Below are positions 1-7,403 of a stretch of 38,359 nt of DNA, piece by piece. The stretch lies in the NCBI GenBank assembly GCA_913058135.1, contig CAJXPR010000023.1:1-38359 (forward strand). The letters are read 5' to 3'. The stretch comes from an uncultured Gammaproteobacteria bacterium (lineage in GTDB: Bacteria; Pseudomonadota; Gammaproteobacteria; Pseudomonadales; Pseudohongiellaceae). Position 1 is the first letter of the stretch, and every line of letters begins with the position of its first letter. The notes below the pieces were generated by a model, which was not told the DNA's origin, ran no database searches, and worked only from the letters and a program-made list of their open reading frames with translations. Both the position numbers and the translations under genes were made by a program.

Positions 1-48
1 TCTACACAGAGTAGATCGTCGGCAGCGTCAGATGTGTATAAGAGACAG
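1..48. other. Nextera/Tn5 sequencing adapter (artefact)
   Basis: The first 48 bases are library adapter, not genome. They read as the tail of the Illumina i5 adapter, an 8-base index (agagtaga), the Nextera read-1 sequence and the 19-base Tn5 mosaic end (agatgtgtataagagacag). The exact reverse complement closes the window. Genomic sequence begins at about base 49. Confidence 0.98.
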
Positions 49-74
49 TTGTAGGGTCGCTCCGGAATCGCCGG

Positions 75-893
75 TCACGGAACATAGCTTAGTGTGCGGT
101 TGATCCAGCCTTGCCGCCAGCGCTCTTCGCCCCGCTCTGCCGGAGAATTTTCAATACGTTGTGCCAGCACCTGTTGCGCCGCTGTGGCAAACTGCTGCAA
201 TACGGACCCGGTTTGAGGTGAACGCTGCATGGTTTCCAGAACCTGCAGCAGGCCCCAGCCCTGGCCCTGGTAACGCTCGCTGGCTGCGGTGCCTTCGCCC
301 TTGAAGTTGACGTAGTCGATCAGGGCATACATGCCATGCGGCACCTCGCTGTTGGCTACCCGGTAAAAAGTAGCGGCAACCGCATCAGGCTGCGTACTGG
401 CAGCCATCAAAGCGGGCAGACTGCGCTCAAGCCGACGTACAATAAAATCTGCCTGGATACCCCGCGTCTCACTCAGAAACTCCCGCAAGTCGCGCATACG
501 GCCGCTGTCGATGTCCGCCAGGAAGCTTTCGCGATCAGGCCAGGGCGACGCCCACTCCGGAAGACCGGCTATCCAGTCCGGTAAATCCACGCCACGTGCC
601 ACATAATAACCGAGCAGGTCGGGAAAACTTTCCACAAAACGTTCCTGTTGCCCTTGCCGATACCAGATAAAATGGCCGATACCCAGCGATGGAAAATCTT
701 CTCCGACATTCCAGCTGGTCAGACACGCTAACTGGCGGTTGCACTCATTCTGAAATATGCGGTCAGCAACCCAGTTCGCTTGCTCGGCATCCAGTACCGG
801 CAGCGTGTCACGGCCCGACACGCCTGCTGATAGTGTTAACAACACCAGCGACGCGAGCATAGTTGCTGCCATCCTGTACACCTTGCCCCTCAT
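75..893 (-). CDS. Secreted protein of unknown function, possibly lysozyme-like
   Basis: A 272-aa protein that I cannot place in a named family. Residues 1-27 form a signal peptide (positive start, hydrophobic MAATMLASLVLLTLSAGVSG), so it is probably exported. Near the mature N-terminus Glu50 is followed about 20 residues later by GIGH (71-74). This recalls the catalytic Glu and G(I/Y)GH strand of T4-type lysozymes; it is a motif resemblance only. Cys51 and Cys57 could form a disulfide. I chose the ATG at 893 because GAGGAG lies 6 nt upstream and the signal peptide follows at once. A longer frame opens with TTG at 1013, touching the rimI stop, and would add 40 residues encoded by a 12-bp tandem repeat. 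It is the last gene of a minus-strand run with rimI. Confidence 0.75.
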   Translation of the reverse strand: MRGKVYRMAATMLASLVLLTLSAGVSGRDTLPVLDAEQANWVADRIFQNECNRQLACLTSWNVGEDFPSLGIGHFIWYRQGQQERFVESFPDLLGYYVARGVDLPDWIAGLPEWASPWPDRESFLADIDSGRMRDLREFLSETRGIQADFIVRRLERSLPALMAASTQPDAVAATFYRVANSEVPHGMYALIDYVNFKGEGTAASERYQGQGWGLLQVLETMQRSPQTGSVLQQFATAAQQVLAQRIENSPAERGEERWRQGWINRTLSYVP

Positions 894-910
894 ACCACGC
901 TCCTCAACAC

Positions 911-972
911 ACCGTTCCTCTGCACGTTCCTCTGCACGTTCCTTTGCACGTTCCTGTGCAAGTTCCTGTGCA
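911..972. repeat. 12-bp tandem repeat, about 5 units
   Basis: About five imperfect copies of cacgttcctctg lie between the rimI stop and the ATG of the secreted protein. Read on the minus strand in frame with that gene they would encode an Ala/Glu/Arg-rich stretch (AQERAKERAEERAEER), but only if translation began at the upstream TTG (1013). The units differ by one or two bases. Confidence 0.8.
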
Positions 973-1009
973 CTTTTGCCTGCAGACCGATCCGCGTCGG
1001 GGCGCCCGG

Positions 1010-1489
1010 TCAATCAAGCTGACAGGAGAGTATCAGCGCGTCTTCGCGAAACGCGCTGCCACTTTCACTGGGATAATAGTGCCTGCGTTCGCCGACCTGC
1101 ACAAATCCCATCGAATAATACAGTGCACGTGCCGCTTCATTGGACGGGCGAACCTCCAGAAAACAGTTGTCAGCGCCCAGCTTGCGCGCCTCAGCCAGCA
1201 AATGTTGCAGCAGCCGTCGCCCATAAGCGTTGCGACGAAAATCGGGATGCACACACAGGGTCAACACATGACTCTCGCCAACTGCAGCACTGAGCACACC
1301 ATGCGCGAGTATGCGGTCACGCGTGGCCAGCACCCAGCATTCGTATCCGGCCCGCAAACAATCCAGGAATATGCGTTTGCTCCAGGGATTCGGGTAGGAC
1401 ACTTCCTCGTTATGCACCACAAAATCGAGATCGCTGGGCCGCATTCGACGGCAAATCACCTGACTTGGGTCATTGATAGTCTGAAACAT
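1010..1489 (-). CDS. rimI: Ribosomal protein S18-alanine N-acetyltransferase RimI
   Basis: A 159-aa GNAT acetyltransferase that transfers acetyl from acetyl-CoA to the N-terminal Ala of ribosomal protein S18. The acetyl-CoA loop is VHPDFRRNAYGRRLL (80-94, R/QxxGxG/A type). It is followed by the RimI signature LEVRPSNEAARALYYSMGF (111-129), which carries the family Glu (112) and Tyr (124/125). The length fits the family (about 150-160 aa). It lies 30 bp downstream of the HolD-like gene on the same strand, the arrangement seen for holD-rimI in many gammaproteobacteria. The ribosome binding site is weak, so translation may depend on the upstream gene. Confidence 0.93.
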   Translation of the reverse strand: MFQTINDPSQVICRRMRPSDLDFVVHNEEVSYPNPWSKRIFLDCLRAGYECWVLATRDRILAHGVLSAAVGESHVLTLCVHPDFRRNAYGRRLLQHLLAEARKLGADNCFLEVRPSNEAARALYYSMGFVQVGERRHYYPSESGSAFREDALILSCQLD

Positions 1490-1519
1490 TGAATCCGGGT
1501 TCTTGTTCTCTACAATGGA

Positions 1520-2299
1520 TTACCCGGCACCGCGCTGGAGGCGGTCCCGTACTGACTGCATGGCCTGCCAGGCAGAGCGCTTCAGCGCACTGTCAGCTTC
1601 CATGGCATGCAGGGAATGTGTGCGTAGCATGGCAAACCCGAATTGTCGGTGCACAAACAACTTTCCGTGCTGGTCTTCTCCGCCAGCATTGGTCTCGCCG
1701 TACAGAAAGGGCGGCGTTTCATCGGCCAATATCAACAGTATTGCCGACGGTTGCTCGCGCATTCGCCGCGCAACAAAGCCGTCTACCGCCTGACGGGCAG
1801 CCCGACGGCCGGTGGGCAACCCCAGGTCTCCCGGAAAGGGCCAGTGAAATGTGTGTTCATGCCCAACCGCATTTTCCAATGTCGGGCTTAGCGCCACCAG
1901 GATTCGCTGCAACATCTGCCGGCATGCGCCTGTAAGAGAGTCGGCACCAGCTGGCAACATTGCCAGGACCGACAAACGCTGACCAACATTGAACCAGCTA
2001 AAGGCGAACGGGGGCGCGGCCTCATCCTCTGCGGAGACCGGCACAGCCGTTGACGCCACAGGCTGCCTGACCGCCGCTGTTTCCGCAGCATCGGTTGTCA
2101 GCGCTGCTCGCAATGCCGTTGATATCTGTTCGACCGGCACCTCACGGACAACCTTGGGTTCGACCACTGGTGACTGTCGAGGTTCAGGCGCCACGACCAC
2201 CACGTGCGATGCGCCCGCGCCGGGCAGCGCCGTGCGGGGAAACCAGCACCGAATGCCCATTTCCCGAAGCAATGTTTGTCTGCGTATCTCCGTCGCCAT
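1520..2299 (-). CDS. HolD-like protein (DNA polymerase III psi related), tentative
   Basis: A 259-aa protein. Residues about 5-25 (RRQTLLREMGIRCWFPRTAL) resemble the conserved N-terminus of DNA polymerase III psi, roughly RRDWLLQQMGI..W..R, the part that contacts the clamp loader. A low-complexity Pro/Val/Ala linker (about 26-95) follows. The C-terminal domain (about 95-250) contains FHWPFPGDLGLP and FLYGETNAGGEDQHGKLF, which I do not recognise. E. coli psi is only 137 aa, so this would be the long form found in Pseudomonas-like bacteria. The position just upstream of rimI supports the call. The start at 2299 has GGAG 6 nt upstream. The psi assignment rests on a short motif and gene order. 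Confidence 0.55.
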   Translation of the reverse strand: MATEIRRQTLLREMGIRCWFPRTALPGAGASHVVVVAPEPRQSPVVEPKVVREVPVEQISTALRAALTTDAAETAAVRQPVASTAVPVSAEDEAAPPFAFSWFNVGQRLSVLAMLPAGADSLTGACRQMLQRILVALSPTLENAVGHEHTFHWPFPGDLGLPTGRRAARQAVDGFVARRMREQPSAILLILADETPPFLYGETNAGGEDQHGKLFVHRQFGFAMLRTHSLHAMEADSALKRSAWQAMQSVRDRLQRGAG

Positions 2300-2464
2300 C
2301 TAAGGCTCCAATTGCGTCCATTGGTTCGGACTGATCGTCTGGACTGCATTATAAAGCAGAGGGGACCCAATGCACCAAAGCTATCTTGCGCGCAACCCAC
2401 AAACAATTGTACGGTTGCCGCAAACATGTTTGAATCTAAGGTTTTACGGACAAGGTGTGACTCT

Positions 2465-3448
2465 ATGAAAGCGTTGCTTTGCAAATCCTATGGCCCCCCC
2501 GAAAATCTGTCGCTGGAAGAGGTCGCTGACCTGGAGCCTTTGCCGGGCGAGGTCATTGTTGATGTTTATGCAGCATCACTGAACTTTCCAGACACCCTGC
2601 AGATTCAAGGTAAGTATCAGTTCCAGCCACCCATGCCGTTCTCCCCCGGCTCGGAGGTGGGTGGCGTGATTTCCGCCGTCGGTAACGAAGTTAAAGGATT
2701 TGCTGTCGGTGACCGCGTCATGGCCACACCCTCAATCGGGGGCATGGCCGAACAGGTCAAGGTCCAGCCCTCGGGCCTGCGCAAGATTCCGGACAGCATG
2801 GACTTCAAAACGGCCGCCGGTTTCGCCATGGTCTACACCACGTCCTATCACGCGCTGAAACAGCGCGCCAACATCCAGCCCGGCGAAACCCTGCTGGTAC
2901 TGGGCGCCAGCGGCGGAGTGGGTATGGCTGCCGTCGAACTGGGCAAGTTGATGGGCGCGCGGGTAATCGCGGCAGCAAGCAGTGATGAAAAGCTTGAATT
3001 TGTCAACCAGGCCGGCCCGGACGAACTACTGAACTACGGTGATGGCGAGCTCAAAGAAAAGGTCAAAGCGCTCACCGACGGCAAGGGCGCCGACGTCATC
3101 TACGACCCGGTCGGCGGTGATCTGTTTGATCAGGCCACCCGTTGCATAAACTGGAACGGCCGCCTGCTGGTGGTAGGCTTCACCAGCGGCCGCATCCCTT
3201 CCTACCCGGCCAACCTGGCACTGCTCAAGGGCAGCGCCATGATGGGCGTATTCCTGGGGCGTTTCCGCAAGGAAGAGCCTGAGGCCTATGAGCAGAATTT
3301 CCGTGAGCTGTTCGATATGTACACAGCGGGCAAGATAAAACCCATCGTGACCAAGTCTTTCGCCTTTGAGGATTACGTTGCAGCCTTTAATGTGTTCCGT
3401 GAGCGCAAGGTTATGGGCAAAGTCACCTTCGAGATCCGCTCGGAGTAG
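2465..3448 (+). CDS. NADPH:quinone oxidoreductase, zinc-less MDR family
   Basis: A 327-aa protein of the medium-chain dehydrogenase/reductase superfamily, quinone oxidoreductase branch, which reduces quinones or enones with NAD(P)H in the cytosol. It has a GroES-like N-terminal domain (1-125), the Rossmann motif GASGGVG (147-153) and the typical cofactor-domain segment KGADVIYDPVGGDLF. No structural-zinc cysteine cluster is visible, as expected for this branch. The frame is open back to 2204, but MKALLCKSYG at 2465 matches the usual family start and has AAGG upstream. It is divergent from the HolD-like gene. The physiological substrate cannot be read from sequence. Confidence 0.88.
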   Translation: MKALLCKSYGPPENLSLEEVADLEPLPGEVIVDVYAASLNFPDTLQIQGKYQFQPPMPFSPGSEVGGVISAVGNEVKGFAVGDRVMATPSIGGMAEQVKVQPSGLRKIPDSMDFKTAAGFAMVYTTSYHALKQRANIQPGETLLVLGASGGVGMAAVELGKLMGARVIAAASSDEKLEFVNQAGPDELLNYGDGELKEKVKALTDGKGADVIYDPVGGDLFDQATRCINWNGRLLVVGFTSGRIPSYPANLALLKGSAMMGVFLGRFRKEEPEAYEQNFRELFDMYTAGKIKPIVTKSFAFEDYVAAFNVFRERKVMGKVTFEIRSE

Positions 3449-3473
3449 TTTTTAATCGAAATACTCTGGTCAC

Positions 3474-3617
3474 GGGCTTCGTTCCGAGCGCTGGCTGGAA
3501 GTGGGTGACATCTTCCGGAGACGCCCGTGAACCCGTCCCTGGGGGGCTCGGTGGCAACCATCCAAGGGTTGCCAACGCTCCTCCAGATGTCACCCACTCC
3601 CAGCCAGCTTGTGCCAG
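3474..3617. repeat. Structured palindromic element, copy A
   Basis: A nested palindrome downstream of the oxidoreductase gene. The outer arms 3490-3513 and 3585-3608 are complementary over 24 bp with one mismatch. An inner hairpin has arms 3553-3559 and 3567-3573. Between left arm and inner hairpin lies a conserved core (3516-3552, beginning ccggagacgcccgtgaa) shared with copy B at 34 of 37 positions in opposite orientation. Flanking ggcttcgttc (left) and ttgtgccaga (right) are also shared, which sets the limits given here. Confidence 0.85.
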
Positions 3618-3747
3618 AACCAAGCTACACCAAACCGTCTACGCTTCCAATAATAGCTAGTCGGCTGGCACGAGCTCATGGGGTGGTGGGTGAAAGATCT
3701 TCAGCCAGTGAATCTGCCAAGACCAAACAGCTTGAACTGTCTTTGAA

Positions 3748-3892
3748 TCTGGCACGAGTCAGCCGGGGCTGGGTAACTTATGGAGGAGCGTATGCGACCC
3801 TCGGACGGTCGCATCCGAGCCCTCCAGGGATGGATTCACGGGCGTCTCCGGAATAAGTTACCCAGCCCCGGCTGACGACCAGAACGAAGCCA
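3748..3892. repeat. Structured palindromic element, copy B (inverted)
   Basis: The second copy is in opposite orientation to copy A, about 130 bp away. The outer arms 3758-3781 and 3853-3876 are perfectly complementary over 24 bp. The inner hairpin arms 3792-3799 and 3807-3814 are perfect over 8 bp with a 7-nt loop. Its arms differ from those of copy A at many positions yet remain self-complementary, so pairing rather than sequence is conserved. Copies A and B occupy most of the 593-bp gene-free stretch 3449-4041. The spacer between them (about 3618-3747) shows no gene. Confidence 0.85.
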
Positions 3893-3974
3893 GCATGAGC
3901 AACCACCTACCGAGCGGTCGCACACCTAACCAGCAATCATGCGGCCTGCCGACCGACTGGCAGGACAACCGCTC

Positions 3975-4002
3975 TTGATTCCCCCTCCCGCCTCCGTATA
4001 AT
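3975..4002 (+). promoter_or_regulatory. Candidate sigma70 promoter for the acyl-CoA synthetase gene
   Basis: TTGATT (3975-3980), a 16-bp spacer and a perfect TATAAT (3997-4002) lie 40 bp before the ATG at 4042. The leader would be about 30 nt. Confidence 0.6.
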
Positions 4003-4041
4003 GCTGCTCTTTCGTTTTCAGCATTCCGGCGACAGAAACCT

Positions 4042-5775
4042 ATGCTCACAGCCCAACAAATCGAACAAGATCTGGCAAAACTGAAAGACATTGTCATCAA
4101 AATGCGCGATCCCGCCGGCCCGCTCGGCGTCAAGACGATCACCATCAACGGCATTGAACAGACCGTATTTGCCAACGTTCCACAGAATCTGCGAGAAATC
4201 TACCGTCTCGGGCTCAGCGCTGCCGACAAAGACTTCCTGGTTTACGAAAACGAACGCTACACCTTCGCCCAGACCCTCTCAATTGCTGAAGACATCGCCC
4301 AGGCCCTGCTTAACCAGTATGGCGTCCAGAAAGGCGACCGCATTGCCGTCTGCTCGCGCAACAACCCCGAATGGTGCATGGCCTATATGGCAGCTACCAT
4401 GATCGGAGGTATCGTGGTGCCGATGAACTCCTGGTGGCAAAGCAGCGAACTGGTATACGGGCTGCAGGACAGTGGCGCCAAGATTCTGTTTGCCGATCAG
4501 GAACGTATCAATCAGTTGATACCTGTGCGGAAGAGCATCGCTGTCAGCATCATCGCCATCAAACCTGATGCCAATACCACCGACTTTCCCGAGTTTCATG
4601 CGCTGGCAGAAACCGCCAGCCAGGGGCCACGACAGAACCTGGACGACATAACGCTGGCACCGGAAGACGATGCCTCCATCATGTACACTTCCGGTTCCAC
4701 CGGCACACCCAAAGGCGTTCTGTCTACCCATCGCAATATCGTCAATGCGCTGTACAGCTGGGTTTTTGGCAAAGAGGCAACCGACACACTCCGCCCTGAG
4801 CTGGTGGAGGAAAATCCCGAGTTCGATCCGGGCATTCTGTCGAACGTGCCGCTGTTCCACGTCACCGGCAGCCATGCCCAGTTTCTGGTGAGCTTCGTCT
4901 ATCTGCGCAAGTTTGTCATGATGTACAAATGGAACGCTGAAAAGGCATTGGAACTGATCGAGACGGAGCGCTTGTCAGTCCTGCATGGTGTGCCCACCAT
5001 GACCTGGGAAGTGATGCACTCTCCCATGTTCGACAAGACCGATTTGCGCAGTCTTCGTACCGTGCAAAGTGGCGGCGCTTCCCGGCCACCGGGACACCTG
5101 TCCATGATGCAGAAAAAGTTCGACGCCATCGTCCAGCCAGGACTCGGTTACGGTCTGACTGAAACCAATGCGATTGGTGCCACCATCACCGGCGCCTTTT
5201 ATCTGGCCAAGCCGGAAAGCACGGGTCGCCCGACACAACCGGTCACACAAATCCGAATAGAAGACCCTGACGGTAATGTGCTGAATAATGGCCAGACGGG
5301 TGAAATCTGCATCAAGGGTGCCACAGTCATGAAAGCCTACTGGCAGCGGCCCAAAGAAACCGCAGAAGTCATCAGGGATGGCTGGTTCCACACCGGGGAT
5401 ATCGGTCTGCTGGACGAACACGGTTTTCTGGTTATCAAGGATCGCGCCAAGGACATCGTTATCCGCGGGGGCGAAAACGTTGCCTGTGCGGAAGTTGAAT
5501 ATGCGCTGTCAGAGCACCCGGATGTATTTGAAGCAGCTGTGTTCGGGTTGCCCGATGAGCGCCTGGGCGAAATCGTCGGAGCCACGGTCATGGTCAAACC
5601 CGGCGCCAGATTGAGTGAAGCCGACCTGCAAGGCTTTCTGCGTGAACACATTGCCCACTACAAGGTACCCAGTCACATCTGGTTCGAGACGGAACAGCTG
5701 GAGCGTATCGCTTCCGGCAAGATCGCCAAGAAAATCCTGCGCGAACAGGCCATCCAGCGCCTGCACGGGGCCTGA
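4042..5775 (+). CDS. AMP-dependent acyl-CoA synthetase/ligase (class I adenylate-forming)
   Basis: A 577-aa enzyme that activates a carboxylic acid as acyl-AMP and then forms the CoA thioester. All core motifs of the ANL superfamily are present: the P-loop MYTSGSTGTPKG (214-225), GYGLTETN (369-376), TGD (451-453), the hinge DRAKDIVIRGGENV (467-480) and the C-terminal catalytic lysine in ASGKIAKK (Lys560). The N-terminal 45 residues (MLTAQQIEQDLAKLKDIV...) form an extra helix-rich segment. The acid substrate cannot be told from sequence; fatty or short aromatic acids are both possible. It has its own promoter upstream and a hairpin terminator overlapping the stop codon, so it is probably transcribed alone. 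Confidence 0.88.
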   Translation: MLTAQQIEQDLAKLKDIVIKMRDPAGPLGVKTITINGIEQTVFANVPQNLREIYRLGLSAADKDFLVYENERYTFAQTLSIAEDIAQALLNQYGVQKGDRIAVCSRNNPEWCMAYMAATMIGGIVVPMNSWWQSSELVYGLQDSGAKILFADQERINQLIPVRKSIAVSIIAIKPDANTTDFPEFHALAETASQGPRQNLDDITLAPEDDASIMYTSGSTGTPKGVLSTHRNIVNALYSWVFGKEATDTLRPELVEENPEFDPGILSNVPLFHVTGSHAQFLVSFVYLRKFVMMYKWNAEKALELIETERLSVLHGVPTMTWEVMHSPMFDKTDLRSLRTVQSGGASRPPGHLSMMQKKFDAIVQPGLGYGLTETNAIGATITGAFYLAKPESTGRPTQPVTQIRIEDPDGNVLNNGQTGEICIKGATVMKAYWQRPKETAEVIRDGWFHTGDIGLLDEHGFLVIKDRAKDIVIRGGENVACAEVEYALSEHPDVFEAAVFGLPDERLGEIVGATVMVKPGARLSEADLQGFLREHIAHYKVPSHIWFETEQLERIASGKIAKKILREQAIQRLHGA

Positions 5776-5794
5776 AAGCGGCCCCGTTATTTCT
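5765..5794 (+). terminator. Intrinsic terminator after the acyl-CoA synthetase gene
   Basis: The stem acggggcc (5765-5772) pairs with ggccccgt (5780-5787) around a 7-nt loop that contains the stop codon. It is followed by a T-rich tatttct. The rest of the 309-bp gap to 6085 holds candidate promoter sequence and no gene. Confidence 0.65.
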
Positions 5795-5945
5795 GTTGGA
5801 GCACAGAAACACGCTATTCCTGCCTGCGTGTGACCCCCGGCACACGCCTTAAAAAAAACTTTTCAAAGTTATTGCATTCTCCAATTTTATAACCATAATC
5901 CGCTTCGTGAAGGCCGGTCCGGTCAAATCGCTCCACAAGAGCAGT

Positions 5946-5975
5946 TTGACAGGCATAAAACCTGCTTCATGTAAT
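5946..5975 (+). promoter_or_regulatory. Candidate sigma70 promoter for the small acidic protein/anbu pair
   Basis: A perfect TTGACA (5946-5951), an 18-bp spacer and TGTAAT (5970-5975) would give a leader of about 100 nt before the ATG at 6085. A second, weaker candidate, TTGCAT (5872-5877) with CATAAT (5894-5899), lies further upstream in AT-rich DNA. Confidence 0.5.
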
Positions 5976-6084
5976 CTGATATCCCGCCGATAATCAGATT
6001 GCTGGATGGTGACTGACGCTGTAATCCATCGCGGTCACGTGCTCATAAAGATTCCGCAACCGGAGTTTACGAGAGAGGTTTCAC

Positions 6085-6360
6085 ATGAAAAGTCATTCGT
6101 GGGACGAACTAAACGACAGTGCCAAAGATTTTTTCGATTCCGGCGCATTTTTACCGGATGCCGAGTTTGATGAAGAGCCCCAGGACAAGCATGGCCAGCG
6201 CCGCCGCCTGACCGAGCTGCGACGTCGGACCGAAGAGCGTCTGGACTGGAAGCGCATGTATGGCGATCTTCAGTTTGATGAAATGGAAGACAGGCGTTTC
6301 TCGGGCGATAATTTCAGCGCCGATTACTCTGATGATGCGGACGATCTGATCGACGATTGA
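6085..6360 (+). CDS. Small acidic protein of unknown function
   Basis: A 91-aa protein with no recognised domain. It is acidic at both ends and ends in an Asp run (DYSDDADDLIDD). A basic, helix-prone middle (about 34-60, KHGQRRRLTELRRRTEERLDWKRMYGDL) could form a short coiled coil or bind nucleic acid. There is no signal peptide or membrane segment, so it is probably cytosolic. GAGAGG 7 nt before the ATG and an upstream consensus-like promoter support it as a real gene. It precedes anbu by 70 bp on the same strand, with a hairpin (6379-6400) in the gap, so co-transcription is possible but may be partial. Confidence 0.7.
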   Translation: MKSHSWDELNDSAKDFFDSGAFLPDAEFDEEPQDKHGQRRRLTELRRRTEERLDWKRMYGDLQFDEMEDRRFSGDNFSADYSDDADDLIDD

Positions 6361-6378
6361 TCGCAGACTCGGTGAACG

Positions 6379-6400
6379 GAGGACGTCCCCTGACGTCCTC
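6379..6400 (+). other. Intergenic hairpin before anbu
   Basis: gaggacgt (6379-6386) pairs perfectly with acgtcctc (6393-6400) around a 6-nt loop. No T-run follows, so it may be an attenuator or RNA-stability hairpin rather than a full terminator. Confidence 0.5.
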
Positions 6401-6430
6401 ACACACGAGGCTCTTACCAGCCGGGAAAGT

Positions 6431-7198
6431 ATGACTTATTGCGTAGCAATTGCGGTAGATGCAGGCCTGGTGTTCTGCTCTGATTCACGCACAAACGCCG
6501 GTATTGACCGGGTCAGCACGTACAGCAAAATGTTCCGTTTTGGTGTCGATGGCCAACGGCAGTTTGTGATTTTGTCCTCCGGCAATCTGGGTACTACCCA
6601 GGCTACCATCAGCCGCGTCAAACGCGACATCAAAGAGCGCGCCATTCAGAGCCTGCTCACAGTGGAAAGTATCAGCGAAGCGGCTGACTACCTGGGCAGC
6701 ATCAGCCGAACCGTGCAGGAAAAGCACGATGCCCACGGCACCGGTTTTGAGGCAAGCTTTATCATAGGTGGCCAGATTGCCGGCAAGAAACATCGCATCA
6801 TGATGGTCTACCCGGAAGGCAATCACATCACCAGCTCGCACGACACGCCCTACCTGCAGATCGGTGAAAGCAAATACGGCAAACCCATCCTCGATCGCAT
6901 CCTCACCCGCGATCTGAACCTGGACACCTGCGCCCTGTGTGCTCTGGTCTCCATGGATTCGACCATGCGCAGTAACCTGAGTGTCGGGCCACCCATCGAA
7001 ATGCTGGTGTACCGCACCGACACCCTGACCCTTGATACGCCGCTGCGTTTTGATGAGGACAGTGAGTTCCTGCGTGAAGTCAAACGCAGTTGGGATCAGC
7101 GCCTGAAGGAAGCTTTCCGGCAAATGCCCCCATTCGCCTGGGCAGCGGCCTGGGACAAGAATTCCGGCCGCGCTGTCAATCACGAAGACCTGGATTAA
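6431..7198 (+). CDS. Anbu, proteasome-like N-terminal threonine hydrolase
   Basis: A 255-aa member of the Anbu branch of the proteasome beta/HslV family (Ntn hydrolases, thought to assemble as open rings). The ORF begins Met-Thr; removal of Met exposes Thr1 as nucleophile. In mature numbering Asp17 (CSDSRTN) and Lys32 (STYSKMF) fall at or next to the canonical Thr1-Asp17-Lys33 positions, and the SSGNLGTTQ strand follows. No propeptide is present, as usual for Anbu and HslV. Its substrate is not established. Anbu genes are often found beside ATP-grasp, alpha-E and transglutaminase genes. Here those lie about 14 kb away (20929-31586), separated by the TCA and tam genes. Copy C of the palindromic element follows the stop. 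Confidence 0.9.
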   Translation: MTYCVAIAVDAGLVFCSDSRTNAGIDRVSTYSKMFRFGVDGQRQFVILSSGNLGTTQATISRVKRDIKERAIQSLLTVESISEAADYLGSISRTVQEKHDAHGTGFEASFIIGGQIAGKKHRIMMVYPEGNHITSSHDTPYLQIGESKYGKPILDRILTRDLNLDTCALCALVSMDSTMRSNLSVGPPIEMLVYRTDTLTLDTPLRFDEDSEFLREVKRSWDQRLKEAFRQMPPFAWAAAWDKNSGRAVNHEDLD

Positions 7199-7220
7199 TT
7201 CAATCTGCTGTGGTTATCGA

Positions 7221-7352
7221 TTGGCTACGCCGGTCGTGACTGGGTGTCACCTTCAGGGGACGCCGTGGATCCATCCCTGGAGGCTCTTATGCGGCTTCCC
7301 TGCCGCATAAGCCCCTTCAGTTGACGCCCAGCCCCGCCCGGCTTGTGCGAAC
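7221..7352. repeat. Structured palindromic element, copy C
   Basis: A third, more diverged copy lies between the convergent anbu and htpX genes, in the same orientation as copy A. It has the core aggggacgccgtggatccat and an inner hairpin cttatgcggc/gccgcataag (7286-7295 with 7302-7311, perfect 10 bp, 6-nt loop). The outer arms are imperfect (about 7231-7260 against 7312-7341), and the right flank ggcttgtgc is conserved. It may double as a transcription stop between the converging genes. Confidence 0.75.
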
Positions 7353-7403
7353 GTCATTGCCATCAACCTCGAACAAGACGATGCACTGAACTTACCGATC
7401 AGC

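Noticed and set aside
911-972. Short repeats as a possible CRISPR array
   Set aside because: The units are 12 bp, directly adjacent and without spacers; this is a plain tandem repeat.
2204-2464. 87-residue N-terminal extension of the quinone oxidoreductase
   Set aside because: It runs into the HolD-like gene on the other strand; MKALLCKSYG at 2465 is the usual family start.
3527-3856. 109-aa frame inside palindromic copies A and B
   Set aside because: It is made of the repeat elements and spacer, with no ribosome site; not a credible gene.
5826-5850. Hairpin gcgtgtg/cacacgc followed by an A-run
   Set aside because: A plus-strand terminator needs T after the stem; on the minus strand the T-run comes before the stem. 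The real terminator is at 5765-5794.
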